DNA of 64,000 bases, from positions 1 through 64,000 of the forward strand of contig QLII01000001.1 of NCBI GenBank assembly GCA_003259005.1. The letters run 5' to 3'. The DNA is from Spirosoma telluris (GTDB lineage Bacteria > Bacteroidota > Bacteroidia > Cytophagales > Spirosomataceae). Positions 9,851 through 19,110 of this stretch are shown here, one piece after another; position 1 is the first letter of the stretch, and every line of letters starts with the position of its first letter. The notes under the pieces are model-generated. The model saw only the letters and a list, made by a program, of their open reading frames with translations. It had not been told where the DNA came from and did not search any database. The position numbers and the translations under genes were made by a program.

Positions 9851-10543
9851 TTAATTGGTAGAATAAAAACCTGTTTTATCCGAACGTCGGCCTGGCTGTA
9901 ATCCTGTCAAAATAGATCGTTTTCTGACTTGTTGCCAGATGAAATAAACGATTGTCAGTACACAAACAACGCTTGGCAAAATTTGACTATAAGGTTTATA
10001 CTGGGACAATACTGTACCAGAAAACGCCGAAAGGAGAGCGCTATAGGCTGATAGCATTTTGTAAATGTGTTCGTATAACCACCAGGTTTTCAGTCGTTCA
10101 TGAAGCCAGAAATGCTTGACCAAATCGTACCCGGCAACGAGCACTAAAGCCGATAAAGTTGAATACACAACCGAAGGCGACCAGTTTCCGCTCGTTCGCT
10201 GCATTGATAGTAAGTACAGAATTCCTGCTAGCAATACCCCTAATGTAATCAGCATATCAAGCATAGAGGATCGGCTTTCGCGAAGTCGAACGGCACGGTA
10301 ACCGGAATAGCCTACGTAACCACCTAATAGTGTTAGAATGATTAAAAAAGAACTTGATCGGAAGAGAAGGACACCCAGTAAGGCCGTTCCGACAACTACC
10401 GTAAGGGTGTATAGAAAATAACGCCCATAGCGACTATGTTGTTGAGAACGGTTTTTGTAGAACAGAGCGACTAAGCCGATGACTAAGCCAATCGTGCCGG
10501 AAAGTACGTGGACAAGGACGTTTAAGGAGTGAAGTCTTTGCAT
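9851..10543 (-). CDS. DUF2306-like multi-pass membrane protein
   Basis: About 230 residues with seven hydrophobic helices, starting at MQRLHSLNVLVHVLSGTIGL, where the conserved first helix begins. An in-frame extension of 26 residues exists upstream but has no matching features, so the ATG at 10543 is preferred. The layout, with paired His residues near the membrane (LHSLNVLVH, KHFWLH), resembles DUF2306 predicted membrane proteins. No function is established. It is divergent from the LytTR regulator at 10706, which may be related by regulation. Confidence 0.6.
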   Translation of the reverse strand: MQRLHSLNVLVHVLSGTIGLVIGLVALFYKNRSQQHSRYGRYFLYTLTVVVGTALLGVLLFRSSSFLIILTLLGGYVGYSGYRAVRLRESRSSMLDMLITLGVLLAGILYLLSMQRTSGNWSPSVVYSTLSALVLVAGYDLVKHFWLHERLKTWWLYEHIYKMLSAYSALLSAFSGTVLSQYKPYSQILPSVVCVLTIVYFIWQQVRKRSILTGLQPGRRSDKTGFYSTN

Positions 10544-10705
10544 GGGAACAGCATTCCGGAGATTAATAGCTTGCCGGAGCGCTTCCAAAATTGGCGGGAG
10601 AAAATCGTTTGCAAGGGACAAACGTGACCAACTATGCTTGTCTGTGACAAAAGCCGTTCGTCACGCAGCCAATGGAGTTGATCCATCCAGGTTGTAAATT
10701 GCCAC

Positions 10706-11458
10706 ATGCCACGTCCGCGACTTCTGGATCAGTTCATCATTCGCAACCTGCTGGGGCTGGGAGCTTTATTGTCGGTTCACTACCTGACCGACTGGTACGC
10801 CATTGACCAGCGCTCTGGTTTTTCAAAGGTATCGCCTTACCTATACCTGCTGTTGCTATACGGCTGGATCGTTGTTCACAACCGAATTCTATTCGAACGA
10901 CTGTTCCTGCAAGGCAGGAAAGCCCTGTATTTCGGTTTGTTATTTTTGTTGATGGTACTGGGTTCATTCAATATGAATTTCATTCTGCACACGGAGTTCG
11001 ACATCTCCCGGTCATTGCCCTTCATTGTCAATTATTGGGTATATACCCTAACCGGTTTAGGCGTTTTTGTTACCTATCGCTACCTAAATCCGCCGTCCAG
11101 ACCAATAAAATGGATACCACCAACAATGCCTGCATCTTCTGAGGAGCCAGGCTACTTTTCCTGCATGGTCGACGGTGATCGTCAGACGATTGCTTATTCC
11201 GATATTCAGTACATTGAAAGCCTGGAAAATTACCTGAAGGTTTTCACAAAGCAGAAAGTCTATGTTACTCGACTTACACTAAAAGAAGCGGAAGAACGAT
11301 TGCCTAAACGGCAATTTGTGCGTATTAGTCGATCCTCTATTGTGAATGTAGCACGCATAGACCGGAGAGAAGCAGATGCCGTCTGGATTGGCGAAAAAGA
11401 GCTACGGATCGGAAAAGTATATAAGCGATATGTAGCTGATCAACTACCAGAAGAGTGA
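10706..11458 (+). CDS. Membrane-anchored LytTR regulator
   Basis: A protein of 250 residues. Residues 10-135 contain four hydrophobic helices. Residues 150-250 are a LytTR DNA-binding domain with YSDIQYIESLENYLKVF, YVTRLTLKEAEERLP and FVRISRSSIVNVARI. There is no receiver domain, so the protein probably senses a signal in or near the membrane and binds DNA directly. Such four-helix LytTR proteins are known in Bacteroidota. The divergent membrane gene at 9851-10543 is a possible target. The ATG at 10706 is the only good start before the first helix. Confidence 0.88.
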   Translation: MPRPRLLDQFIIRNLLGLGALLSVHYLTDWYAIDQRSGFSKVSPYLYLLLLYGWIVVHNRILFERLFLQGRKALYFGLLFLLMVLGSFNMNFILHTEFDISRSLPFIVNYWVYTLTGLGVFVTYRYLNPPSRPIKWIPPTMPASSEEPGYFSCMVDGDRQTIAYSDIQYIESLENYLKVFTKQKVYVTRLTLKEAEERLPKRQFVRISRSSIVNVARIDRREADAVWIGEKELRIGKVYKRYVADQLPEE

Positions 11459-11485
11459 TTTCTGGTGTAGTTTGTGCGATGCCCT

Positions 11486-11565
11486 TTTAGATTCTATGGA
11501 TTCTTTTGATTCTGTGGATACTGATTACTAGTACGAGAGAATCAAGAGAATCCATAGAATCTAAA
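11486..11565. repeat. Inverted repeat of GATTCTATG words
   Basis: The left arm (11486-11514) and right arm (11535-11565) pair almost fully, and each is made of repeated GATTCTnTn words. The element sits between convergent genes and its right arm overlaps the stop codon of mqo. It belongs to the same word family as 1784, 16064 and 19021. Confidence 0.8.
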
Positions 11566-13116
11566 CTATACAGCTTCTTAAGACCTTAGCTTTTTTCGCT
11601 GGGGTATATTCATAGGAGCCCAGGCCGAGCACTTCGCTGGTTTGCTTCCGTAGTTCCTGCCCAAGCGCTGGATTGTTGGCCAACACCTGTCCATAGCTCG
11701 GAATCATTTCTTTCAATTTAGTTTGCCACGATTCGGTTGCTAATTTTTCTGGGAAACAACGTTTCAACAGATCCAGCATGATCGAAACGGCAGTTGAAGC
11801 ACCGGGCGATGCACCCAGCAGAGCGGCTATACTACCATCGGCCGCACTAACTACTTCGGTGCCAAATTCCAGTACACCCCCTTCATGTTCGTCTTTCTTA
11901 ATCACCTGCACCCGCTGACCAGCAATCTCCAGTTCCCAGTCTTCAAGCTTCGCATCGGGATAATACTCCCGCAATGCATTTAACCGGTCTTCCGGCGATT
12001 GCATAACCTGTTGGATGAGGTATTTCGTTAGGGGAACATTATGCAGACCTGCCATCAGCATAGGTGCCATGTTGCTCAACTGAATAGATTTTGGTAAATC
12101 CATGTACGACCCACTTTTCAGGAATTTGGTCGAAAAGCCAGCATATGGGCCAAATAGCAATTCACGTTTGCCATCAATCATGCGCGTGTCCAGGTGCGGT
12201 ACCGACATAGGCGGAGCACCCACCGACGCTTTGCCATACACTTTTGCCTGATGCCGTTCAACGACCTCCCGATTGACGCATTTAAGCCATTGGCCACTTA
12301 CGGGGAAACCACCAAATCCCCGACTTTCGGGAATGTCTGATTTTTCGAGGAGCCGCAGCGAACCACCACCAGCACCAATGAACAGGAAATCGGTTTGAAT
12401 TTCGCGTTCCTGATTCGTGGTTACATTTTCGACTTTCAGTTTCCAGCCACCGAGACTTTTGGACCGCCACAGATCACGAACTTCATGGGCAAAATATAAC
12501 CGAACCCCCGGCATGTCGTATAACCTACGGAACATGGCTCGGGTTAAAGCGCCAAAGTTTACATCCGTACCAATATCCATGCGGGTAGCGGCAACGGGTT
12601 GCGTTGGGTCGCGGTCTTCCATCACCAGGGGCATCCAGTCGGCCAGTTGGGCCGGATCTTCGGAGTACTGCATGCCATGGAAGAGGTAATTTTGCTGGAG
12701 GGCATCGAAGCGTTTGCGGAGGTACTCAACATTGTCGTTGCCCCACACAAAACTCATATGCGGAATAGACCGAATGAAATTGGGGCATCATGTAGAAAAC
12801 CCTGCTGAATCAGGTAAGACCAGAACTGTTTCGACTGCTCGAATGACTCAGCAATTTTGATTGCTTTCGACGAGTCAATGGAGCCATCTTCTTTTTCGGG
12901 GGTGTAGTTCAATTCGCAGAAGGCCGAGTGACCCGTACCCGCGTTGTTCCAGGCATCGGAACTTTCGGCGGCTGCGCTGTCTAAACGCTCGTAGATTTCA
13001 ATCGTCAGGTCGGGTTGCAGTTCTTTCAGCAACACGCCCAGCGTAGCACTCATAATACCGGCTCCAATCAGAATAACATCGGGACCTTTCTCTGTAGATT
13101 TTTTTCGTTTCGCCAT
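11561..13116 (-). CDS. mqo: Malate:quinone oxidoreductase, frameshifted
   Basis: An FAD enzyme on the inner face of the cytoplasmic membrane that oxidises malate to oxaloacetate and passes electrons to the quinone pool. The N-terminus has the dinucleotide motif [13 protein letters not shown], then [20 protein letters not shown], both typical of Mqo. Later blocks include [21 protein letters not shown]-like [10 protein letters not shown] and [13 protein letters not shown]. The frame breaks at the GGGG run 12782-12785: frame one ends FGLFRI and stop, while adding a C on the coding strand gives [18 protein letters not shown], as expected for the family. The repaired product has about 518 residues. 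The identity is certain; the break is probably an assembly error. Confidence 0.93.
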
Positions 13117-13211
13117 GATATAAATAGGCAGGTATGTATTCTATATAGCTACAAAATTGATAGAGTAGTTGTTCCGTTTAAGCATCCCAAAAATGTAAGC
13201 GAAAGAAAAAT

Positions 13212-13284
13212 AAACACAGAGACACGAAGAACACAGAGTTAGTAAAGCAATTTTAATCTCTGTGTTTCTTGTGTCTCTGTGTTT
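13212..13284. repeat. Inverted repeat of ACACAGAGA words
   Basis: The left arm 13212-13238 and right arm 13258-13284 match at 25 of 27 positions as reverse complements. Both are strings of the words ACACAGAG and ACACGA. It lies between the 3' end of the gene at 13307 and the mqo start. It uses a different word family from the GATTCTATT elements but has the same architecture. Confidence 0.75.
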
Positions 13285-13306
13285 AATCTAAACCTTAATG
13301 GCCTAG

Positions 13307-15013
13307 TCAATCCGCCTGAAATATCTTTTCTAAGCACTTCATGGTAATCAAATAGGTAGGTTTTACGCCTAAGGTGCCCAGACTTCCCGATGCCAGCGTA
13401 GCGCCGGTAAGTAGCGGATTATCAGAAGCATAATAAGCGTACCGTACTTTGATATTGGTCGAAACACTGCCCCTGATTTTCGATTGTGCCTGAATAGCCT
13501 TCTGATAATGAGCGCCTTCCATTTCCAGTCCAATCGCTTTCCAGGACGAGTTTTTGAAATAACTCAGCACATCTTTGTTTTGTAGAGAAGTGCCCAGTAC
13601 CGTAATCATAGCTCCTTCGTACACGTCGATGCCATGCCCCTCAAAATCCGCTTTGCTGAAATCATTGTCCAGCGGATAATTGTCGGCAGTGCCTTCAAAA
13701 ATGTGGGAGGTAGGAATCATCAGGTCGCCTTTTTCGCCAGTCAGGATACCCGCTTTGCCAACTATCGAAATTGATGCTACGTTAAGCGGGGCCGTTTTCT
13801 CATTGTAATCGTAGGGTTTTAGTAGTTCGTCCATGGTTTCAAACGCCTGTTCACCGAATGCGTAGTCCATGACCAATAACAGCGGTTTGGTCGCCTGAAT
13901 GTAGGCCGGGTCATGCGCTATTTCTGTGGATAGTTTCGTAGCGTCCAGATGATCTGTATCAATTAATTGGACCATCAGACTGGTTCCGGCCAGATCTTCC
14001 AATAGGTGCATACCGTGTTCTATGGCATACTCAGTTACCCGTTTTCGAAGTTCACGTTGGGCTGGCTGGCTTAATTTTAAGGCCAGATCGTACAGATTAT
14101 CCCAGGTTGTTGTTTCGGTCAGGGCACCTGGCGCATACAGGCAATTCATAACGCTGTGCGGATTGGCGCTTATGATATGAATGGGGCGTTCCTGAAGGTT
14201 ATGCTCCCAAATGTATTGTTTCAGGCGCGTGGCCCAGCGTTCGCCATACAGGTGTTGCCCAACGCGTTCACGAAGCATGGGCGTAAAATTGATTTCGCGA
14301 CCCAGTTTTGGTTCGCCCACTTCCCGCATGGACACGCTGCCTAAGCCATACACAATCTGAAATAAGCCGTTATTTGTTCCGGCTGTTTCCTCAAATCGGC
14401 TATAGGCTTGCTGCGTTTCTTCAAAGGTTCGACCCAGAATAGAACTCAAATAGGTAAGAGCCAATTCTCGCTCATCGTCGTTCACTGTCCCACCCGAGTG
14501 AATGATGGCTTCCAGCTTTTCCCATTCACGGATTCGCCCCCCTTTCTCCTGGAAAGCGTTGCGCCGGATTTTGTCGGCTTCCATGAACATGAACGTGAGG
14601 TGAGTGAGAATGTCGTAGATTTCGCTACGTCCATTGGTCACTTCGATCACCATCTGTTCACTGTCGATTCGATAACAATTTCGACGACGCTTGGCGGGTA
14701 CCAGAACCGGAAAGTGGGAGTGTTCAAAGCCTTCGCGCGAGGCCAGCGAAATAACCCGGCAGGCTTCAATCCCTTTCGGAAGCCGGTCCATGACGTAAAC
14801 CAGCCCGTCGAGTTCAACGCGCTGTGGATCGCCAACCAGCCCGTAAATTTCGGGTTGGAGAGTAAGCAAAGCCCGTCGGATTTCTTCGCCCGAAACGCCC
14901 GAAGGTTTATAAAAGCCCCGATTGAACAAATGCCGCATTGTAATATATAGTCGCTCAATAGCCACGCGCGACTCCTGAGCGCGGGTGAGGGGAGGAGAAG
15001 GAACGAGATTCAT
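13307..15013 (-). CDS. Conserved Bacteroidota protein, probably DUF6909
   Basis: About 568 residues starting MNLVPSPPLTRAQESRVAIE. I believe this is the family called DUF6909, from memory of its sequence style, so the name is tentative. The C-terminal third carries IGLEMEGAHYQKAIQ, which resembles the purine-binding motif of nucleoside phosphorylases, and a nearby AYYASDNPL. A nucleoside-related activity is therefore possible but unproven. No signal peptide or membrane segment is seen. The longer reading with 59 extra N-terminal residues is unlikely, since these look like non-coding sequence and the ATG at 15013 fits better. The gene is transcribed alone. Confidence 0.65.
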   Translation of the reverse strand: MNLVPSPPLTRAQESRVAIERLYITMRHLFNRGFYKPSGVSGEEIRRALLTLQPEIYGLVGDPQRVELDGLVYVMDRLPKGIEACRVISLASREGFEHSHFPVLVPAKRRRNCYRIDSEQMVIEVTNGRSEIYDILTHLTFMFMEADKIRRNAFQEKGGRIREWEKLEAIIHSGGTVNDDERELALTYLSSILGRTFEETQQAYSRFEETAGTNNGLFQIVYGLGSVSMREVGEPKLGREINFTPMLRERVGQHLYGERWATRLKQYIWEHNLQERPIHIISANPHSVMNCLYAPGALTETTTWDNLYDLALKLSQPAQRELRKRVTEYAIEHGMHLLEDLAGTSLMVQLIDTDHLDATKLSTEIAHDPAYIQATKPLLLVMDYAFGEQAFETMDELLKPYDYNEKTAPLNVASISIVGKAGILTGEKGDLMIPTSHIFEGTADNYPLDNDFSKADFEGHGIDVYEGAMITVLGTSLQNKDVLSYFKNSSWKAIGLEMEGAHYQKAIQAQSKIRGSVSTNIKVRYAYYASDNPLLTGATLASGSLGTLGVKPTYLITMKCLEKIFQAD

Positions 15014-15101
15014 AACCAGGTAGTGAACATAATTTGATTGCAAGTTAAGGGATACAACACGGACACCATGGGGGAAATGATTTTCTGGGTACTTTTGGCA
15101 G

Positions 15102-16046
15102 ATGAAAAACCAGATTCGGCGTGCAGGATGGATTGCTTTGTGTTGGCTACTACTCTGCCAGTCCATGCAGGCACAACCAATGCCAGCCACCCCTGTTGTC
15201 TCCGATCAATCTGGTATTAATCAGGGACGGTTTATTGGCGTTTTAGTCGGTACAGCGGCTTTTTACACCATTACACTGCTGATGCTCCGCAAACAATGGT
15301 ATAAGAAAAAAGTCCCATTCCACAGCTTTAACGATAACGGCGAATGGCTCCAGATGGATAAAGTCGGCCATGCAGCTACGGCTTATTGCATGAGTCGGGG
15401 TGGATATGAATTGATGCGCTGGAGTGGCGTGGATGAGCGAGCCAGTATTCTGACGGGTGGTTTACTTGCTTTACTCTTTCAAACAACCCTGGAAGTCTAT
15501 GACGGGCACGCGGAGGGCTGGGGTTTTTCGAAAGGCGATATGCTGGCCAATGTTGCCGGAACGGCCCTGTTCATGGGGCAGCAGTTTGGTCCGGGGCAGC
15601 AGCTAGTGAGCATGAAATATGGTTTCCGGAAAACAATTTTCCCTCCTTACCGACCGAATTTACTGGGTAAGACAACCGGCCAGCAAATGCTCAAAGATTA
15701 CAATGGACAGCAATACTGGCTGTCGGTAAATTTGGCGTCCGTGTTACCAGTTGGTCCGAGTTTCCCCCGTTGGCTCAATCTGGATTTGGGCTATAGTGGG
15801 AGCGGAATGACGGGCGGCCACGAAAACCCCGTGACCTTTGATAAGGACGGAAATGAAGTAAAGTTCACCCGATACCGGCAATTCTTTATCTCACCCGACG
15901 CCGACCTGTCACGTATTAGTACATTTTCGCCCTCACTCCAACGGTTTATTGGGACGGCCCAGTTTTTCAAAATTCCGGCCCCATCGCTGGAGTTCAATCG
16001 TGTAAAAGGGCTTCGATTTCACCCGCTGATACTGCCAAAAGAGTAA
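15102..16046 (+). CDS. DUF2279 family envelope protein
   Basis: A protein of 314 residues with an N-terminal signal (WIALCWLLLCQSMQAQ) and a following hydrophobic helix (FIGVLVGTAAFYTITLLML). The core WLQMDKVGHAATAYCMSR and GGLLALLFQTTLEVYDGHAEGW carries the Asp, His and Glu residues conserved in DUF2279/YfiM-like proteins, followed by SKGDMLANVAGTALF. The family is predicted periplasmic or membrane-associated and has no assigned function. It diverges from the gene ending at 13307 and converges with the protease gene, with a perfect inverted repeat between the two stops. Confidence 0.8.
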   Translation: MKNQIRRAGWIALCWLLLCQSMQAQPMPATPVVSDQSGINQGRFIGVLVGTAAFYTITLLMLRKQWYKKKVPFHSFNDNGEWLQMDKVGHAATAYCMSRGGYELMRWSGVDERASILTGGLLALLFQTTLEVYDGHAEGWGFSKGDMLANVAGTALFMGQQFGPGQQLVSMKYGFRKTIFPPYRPNLLGKTTGQQMLKDYNGQQYWLSVNLASVLPVGPSFPRWLNLDLGYSGSGMTGGHENPVTFDKDGNEVKFTRYRQFFISPDADLSRISTFSPSLQRFIGTAQFFKIPAPSLEFNRVKGLRFHPLILPKE

Positions 16047-16063
16047 TTAAATCTTTGTTAATT

Positions 16064-16153
16064 TAGATTCTATTGATTCTATCGATGCTGTTGATTCTAT
16101 TGTATTGATAAAGGCAATAGAATCAACAGCATCGATAGAATCAATAGAATCTA
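16064..16153. repeat. Perfect 39-base-arm inverted repeat of GATTCTATT words
   Basis: Arms 16064-16102 and 16115-16153 are identical reverse complements with a 12-base loop. Each arm reads as four tandem copies of a nine-base word close to GATTCTATT. It fills the space between the convergent DUF2279 and protease genes. It is the cleanest member of the word family seen at 1784, 11486 and 19021. Confidence 0.9.
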
Positions 16154-16170
16154 TTGTGTTAGACTACCAT

Positions 16171-17223
16171 TTACTTCATTTCTCCCGGTGTTACCATAAT
16201 CTTTTGCTGGCGATTTTGGCGAAGAACGGTTACTGGAATCTGCTGACCAATTGTGTCGTCGGTTAACAGTAAGTGCAGATCATCAACACTCGTTATGGGT
16301 TGCCCATTGAAGCTTACAATGATGTCGCCCTGAAGCAACTCACCATTACCGGCAATCCCGTCGGGCTCCACACTAGCGACCATAACGCCCGTTTTAGCCG
16401 TCAATTGATTGTATTGTTTGATCCGTTCCGTGAGGTTGATAAGCTGCCCACCAATGCCTAAATAGCCCCGTCTTACGCGGCCATGCATAATGAGCTTACC
16501 CGCCACTAGAGCTGTCAAATTTGATGAAACGGCAAAGCAAATCCCCTGAGCGGGCAGGATAACGGCCGTGTTTACGCCAATAACATCACCGTTCGAGTTG
16601 ACCAAGGGACCACCTGAGTTGCCTGGATTTAAGGAGGCATCAGTTTGGATAACGTCGTCAATCAGTCGTCCAGATTCTGATCGCAATGTTCTACCGAGGG
16701 CACTAACCACACCGGCTGTTAGGGAGTATTGAAAACCGTATGGGTTACCGACGGCAATCGCAATCTGCCCAACCTGCACCTGTTTCGAATCGGCAAAGCG
16801 GATCGCTTTAAGGCCATCCGCATAGATTTTAATCACCGCAATATCGGTTGCCGGGTCGCGGCCAATCAGGGTTGCCTCATAATCTCGCGAATCGGGGAGA
16901 GAAACCGTGATTTTAGAAGCACCCGCTACAACGTGGTTGTTTGTAATGATGTAGCCATCGGTAGAGATAACAAACCCCGATCCCGTGCCGCCGTCTGCAT
17001 CGTCCCGGCCCGGTGCCCTACGTTGCGGGGGCGTTTGGTTCGGGTTTCCCTTGCTTGGAACGGATGTTCGCCCGCTGACCTTTATCTGTACAACCGACTG
17101 GCTGACTTTTTTTGCTACGTTAACAACGGTTGTTGAGTAGGCGTCTAACAGCCCTGCATCCTGATCGAATGAACCACCGGGCTGAGAAGTTACATCGGAA
17201 AATGTCACAAATTGTGTGTTCAT
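16171..17223 (-). CDS. HtrA/DegP-type serine protease with one PDZ domain
   Basis: A protein of 350 residues. The trypsin-like domain shows the full catalytic triad: His in TNNHVVAG, Asp in DPATDIAVIKI, and Ser in NPGNSGGPLVNS. A single PDZ domain follows (RGYLGIGGQLINLTERIKQ, GDIIVSFNGQPITSVDDLH). The N-terminus (MNTQFVTFSDVTSQPGG) lacks a signal peptide or membrane anchor, so, unlike classical HtrA, it may act in the cytoplasm, unless the true start lies upstream. The family degrades or refolds damaged proteins. It is transcribed alone and divergent from the small gene at 17399. Confidence 0.9.
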   Translation of the reverse strand: MNTQFVTFSDVTSQPGGSFDQDAGLLDAYSTTVVNVAKKVSQSVVQIKVSGRTSVPSKGNPNQTPPQRRAPGRDDADGGTGSGFVISTDGYIITNNHVVAGASKITVSLPDSRDYEATLIGRDPATDIAVIKIYADGLKAIRFADSKQVQVGQIAIAVGNPYGFQYSLTAGVVSALGRTLRSESGRLIDDVIQTDASLNPGNSGGPLVNSNGDVIGVNTAVILPAQGICFAVSSNLTALVAGKLIMHGRVRRGYLGIGGQLINLTERIKQYNQLTAKTGVMVASVEPDGIAGNGELLQGDIIVSFNGQPITSVDDLHLLLTDDTIGQQIPVTVLRQNRQQKIMVTPGEMK

Positions 17224-17398
17224 GTCTAAAGTTGACTAAATGAGAATAATGTGAATAGCATGATTTATTCCACATATTTTTTTTATGGATGAACCACTAT
17301 TTATCCGTCATTTTGTCATTTTACACAGACTATAGGTTTTTTATGACGTACAGGATGCCTTAATTTGCATTGATTTCGGCTAAAATGGCAGGACGAAT

Positions 17399-17575
17399 AT
17401 GACCTTCGAAGAATATCTAAGTCAAAAGAAAATCGACGCTGAGTTGTTTCAAAAAGGTGAATTAACCCGGTTTAGTGAATGGAAGCGTGAGTTCGGTCAC
17501 ATGCATCCCGAAAGCTTTACCGCTCAAAAGAAATTTCTTTTGAATGATACCCGAAGGAAGTACCTTGCTCGTTGA
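17399..17575 (+). CDS. Small conserved hypothetical protein
   Basis: A 58-residue product, MTFEEYLSQKKIDAELF then PESFTAQKKFLLNDTRRKY, highly charged with no membrane segment. I recognise this style of short protein from other Cytophagales genomes, always with the FTAQK block, but no function is known to me. The gene sits 61 bases before the DUF4332 gene in the same direction and probably shares its transcript. The length and good coding character support a real gene. Confidence 0.65.
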   Translation: MTFEEYLSQKKIDAELFQKGELTRFSEWKREFGHMHPESFTAQKKFLLNDTRRKYLAR

Positions 17576-17636
17576 AAGCGTATTAAGCGGTCTGAAGGTC
17601 AGGCTGCCTTTTTATTCTAATCCTTACTATTTCTGC

Positions 17637-18044
17637 ATGAGCCTTACATTAGGAGAACTACGTGGCATTACCGATGCCGTTCTGAATGCCCTGAAGGCAC
17701 AAGGCATTAGCGATGGTGACTCACTACTTGAAGCAACCAAAACACCCAAAGATCGTAAAGATCTTTCTGTGGCAAGTGGTGTTGATGGAACCATCATTCT
17801 GGAACTGGCCAATCGGGCCGACTTAGCCCGTATCAAAGGTATTGGGCGGGTCTATAGCGATCTCATGGAAGAAGCTGGTGTTGATACTGTTAAAGAACTT
17901 GCTCAACGATCAGCTGAAAACTTGCACGCTAAATTGATTCAAATTAACAGTGTTCGGCAGTTTACCCAACGGCCCCCTTCGGTTGAGCAAATTGGAGATT
18001 TTGTGGAGCAGGCTAAAAACCTTCCCAGAATGCTGGAATATTAA
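17637..18044 (+). CDS. DUF4332 helix-hairpin-helix protein
   Basis: About 135 residues. Two helix-hairpin-helix-like stretches are visible: LGELRGITDAVLNALKAQGI near the start, and LARIKGIGRVYSDLMEEAGV in the middle, followed by VKELAQRSAENLHAKL. This is the DUF4332 pattern, which is related to non-sequence-specific DNA-binding modules. Its cellular role is unknown. I chose the ATG at 17637, because the 31 residues encoded upstream overlap the end of the preceding small gene and do not resemble the family. A terminator-like hairpin follows. Confidence 0.8.
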   Translation: MSLTLGELRGITDAVLNALKAQGISDGDSLLEATKTPKDRKDLSVASGVDGTIILELANRADLARIKGIGRVYSDLMEEAGVDTVKELAQRSAENLHAKLIQINSVRQFTQRPPSVEQIGDFVEQAKNLPRMLEY

Positions 18045-18045
18045 G

Positions 18046-18075
18046 AAAGGGGGTGTACGTATACGCCCCTTTTTC
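18046..18075 (+). terminator. Terminator after the DUF4332 gene
   Basis: AAAGGGGG and CCCCTTTTT frame a hairpin whose inner part is GTGTAC with GTATAC. It ends in a run of five T directly after the stop codon. The convergent cdaA stop lies 21 bases further on. Confidence 0.65.
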
Positions 18076-18095
18076 ATTGAGTACTTAATGGCTCT

Positions 18096-18893
18096 TTACC
18101 CCGGCTCCCGCAAGTAATTTTCCAGTCTGCTCTCCAACTCAGTTTGGCTCAGGTTCGTGAACAACTCGCCATTCAGGGCCAGTGACAGTCGCCCACTCTC
18201 TTCAGAAACCGCAATAACGGCAGCATCCGTAGCTTCGCTCATTCCAAGTGCGGCCCGGTGCCGGAAACCCAGTGAGGGGGCAATTCATCATCTTCCGAGA
18301 CAGGCAGAATACAGCGGGCCGCCCGTATTCGTCCTTCGCTGATAATAACCGCCCCATCATGCAAGGGGCTATACTGACTGAAAATAGCCAGCAGAAGTGG
18401 TTTCGATATATCGGCATCAATAACTTCGCCCGATTGGGCAAACTTTTCCAAGTCGTCATTTCTCTGAAGAACCAGGAGCCCCCCGAAAATTCGCCACTTA
18501 ATGCTTTGCAGGTGTCCAGGATAGGTTTCAGTGGGGTTTGATCTTCAACTGTTTGGGAATCTCGTAGCAGCCAGCGTCGAAACAAACGACTGTTCGTTAG
18601 GTTGGTTGATTTGCCTATGAGCAGTAAAAACCGCCGGATTTCGTGCTGGAAAATAATGATTAAGGCCAGGGCGCCCACACTGATGAAATACTCCAGAATG
18701 GTCGTCATCAGATTCAATCCTAGGGCCTTCACCAGCAAATAAGCCAGGTACACGAGTAAATATCCTACAAACACCCGGCTGGCAACGCTCCCCGAACAAG
18801 GTTGTAAATTTGATAAATTAGCAGCGCTACCAGCCCGATGTCGAGCAGATCGAGCCAGCCAATGTCTAAAAATCCCAGGCGGAATGCCAGCAT
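18096..18893 (-). CDS. cdaA: Diadenylate cyclase, three frameshifts
   Basis: Makes the second messenger c-di-AMP from two ATP. Three N-terminal membrane helices precede the DAC domain. Catalytic motifs are present once the frame is followed: SPLHDGAVIISEG (DGA motif) and LGFRHRAALGMSEATDA (RHR motif). The frame breaks three times: at 18790-18793 (CCCC), where GSVASRVFVGYLL resumes; at 18479-18484 (CCCCCC), where LLVLQRNDDLEKFAQSG resumes; and at 18276-18280 (GGGGG), where SLGFRHRAALG resumes. Each is repaired by one added base, giving about 266 residues, the normal length. As c-di-AMP synthesis is usually essential in species that have it, three independent real breaks are unlikely. Confidence 0.9.
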
Positions 18894-19020
18894 GAACAAG
18901 TGAAGAAAGTTTCGGGGCTAAAGATAAACAGAACTTACTGGTTTACGAATGCCAGTTAGGGTGATTACAGACAATCGCCAGCTGATTCGCCATAGCAACC
19001 AGAGGACGTATTGGGTATAA

Positions 19021-19099
19021 ATAGATTCTATAGTTACTTTTGATTCTATTGGATTTGTAGTCAAAGTAATAGTTTCGATAGTATCTACAGAATCTAAAG
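19021..19099. repeat. Imperfect inverted repeat of GATTCTAT words
   Basis: The left arm starts ATAGATTCTATAG and contains TTGATTCTATTGG, while the right arm ends TACAGAATCTAAAG. Several mismatches are present, so this looks like an older copy of the GATTCTATT family. It lies between the rnz stop and the cdaA start, a tandem rather than convergent gene arrangement. Confidence 0.65.
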
Positions 19100-19110
19100 T
19101 TGCGAACTAG

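Noticed and set aside
18096..18893. Reading cdaA as a true pseudogene because of three breaks
   Set aside because: All three are single-base losses in G/C runs, like those elsewhere in the window, and the catalytic motifs are intact.
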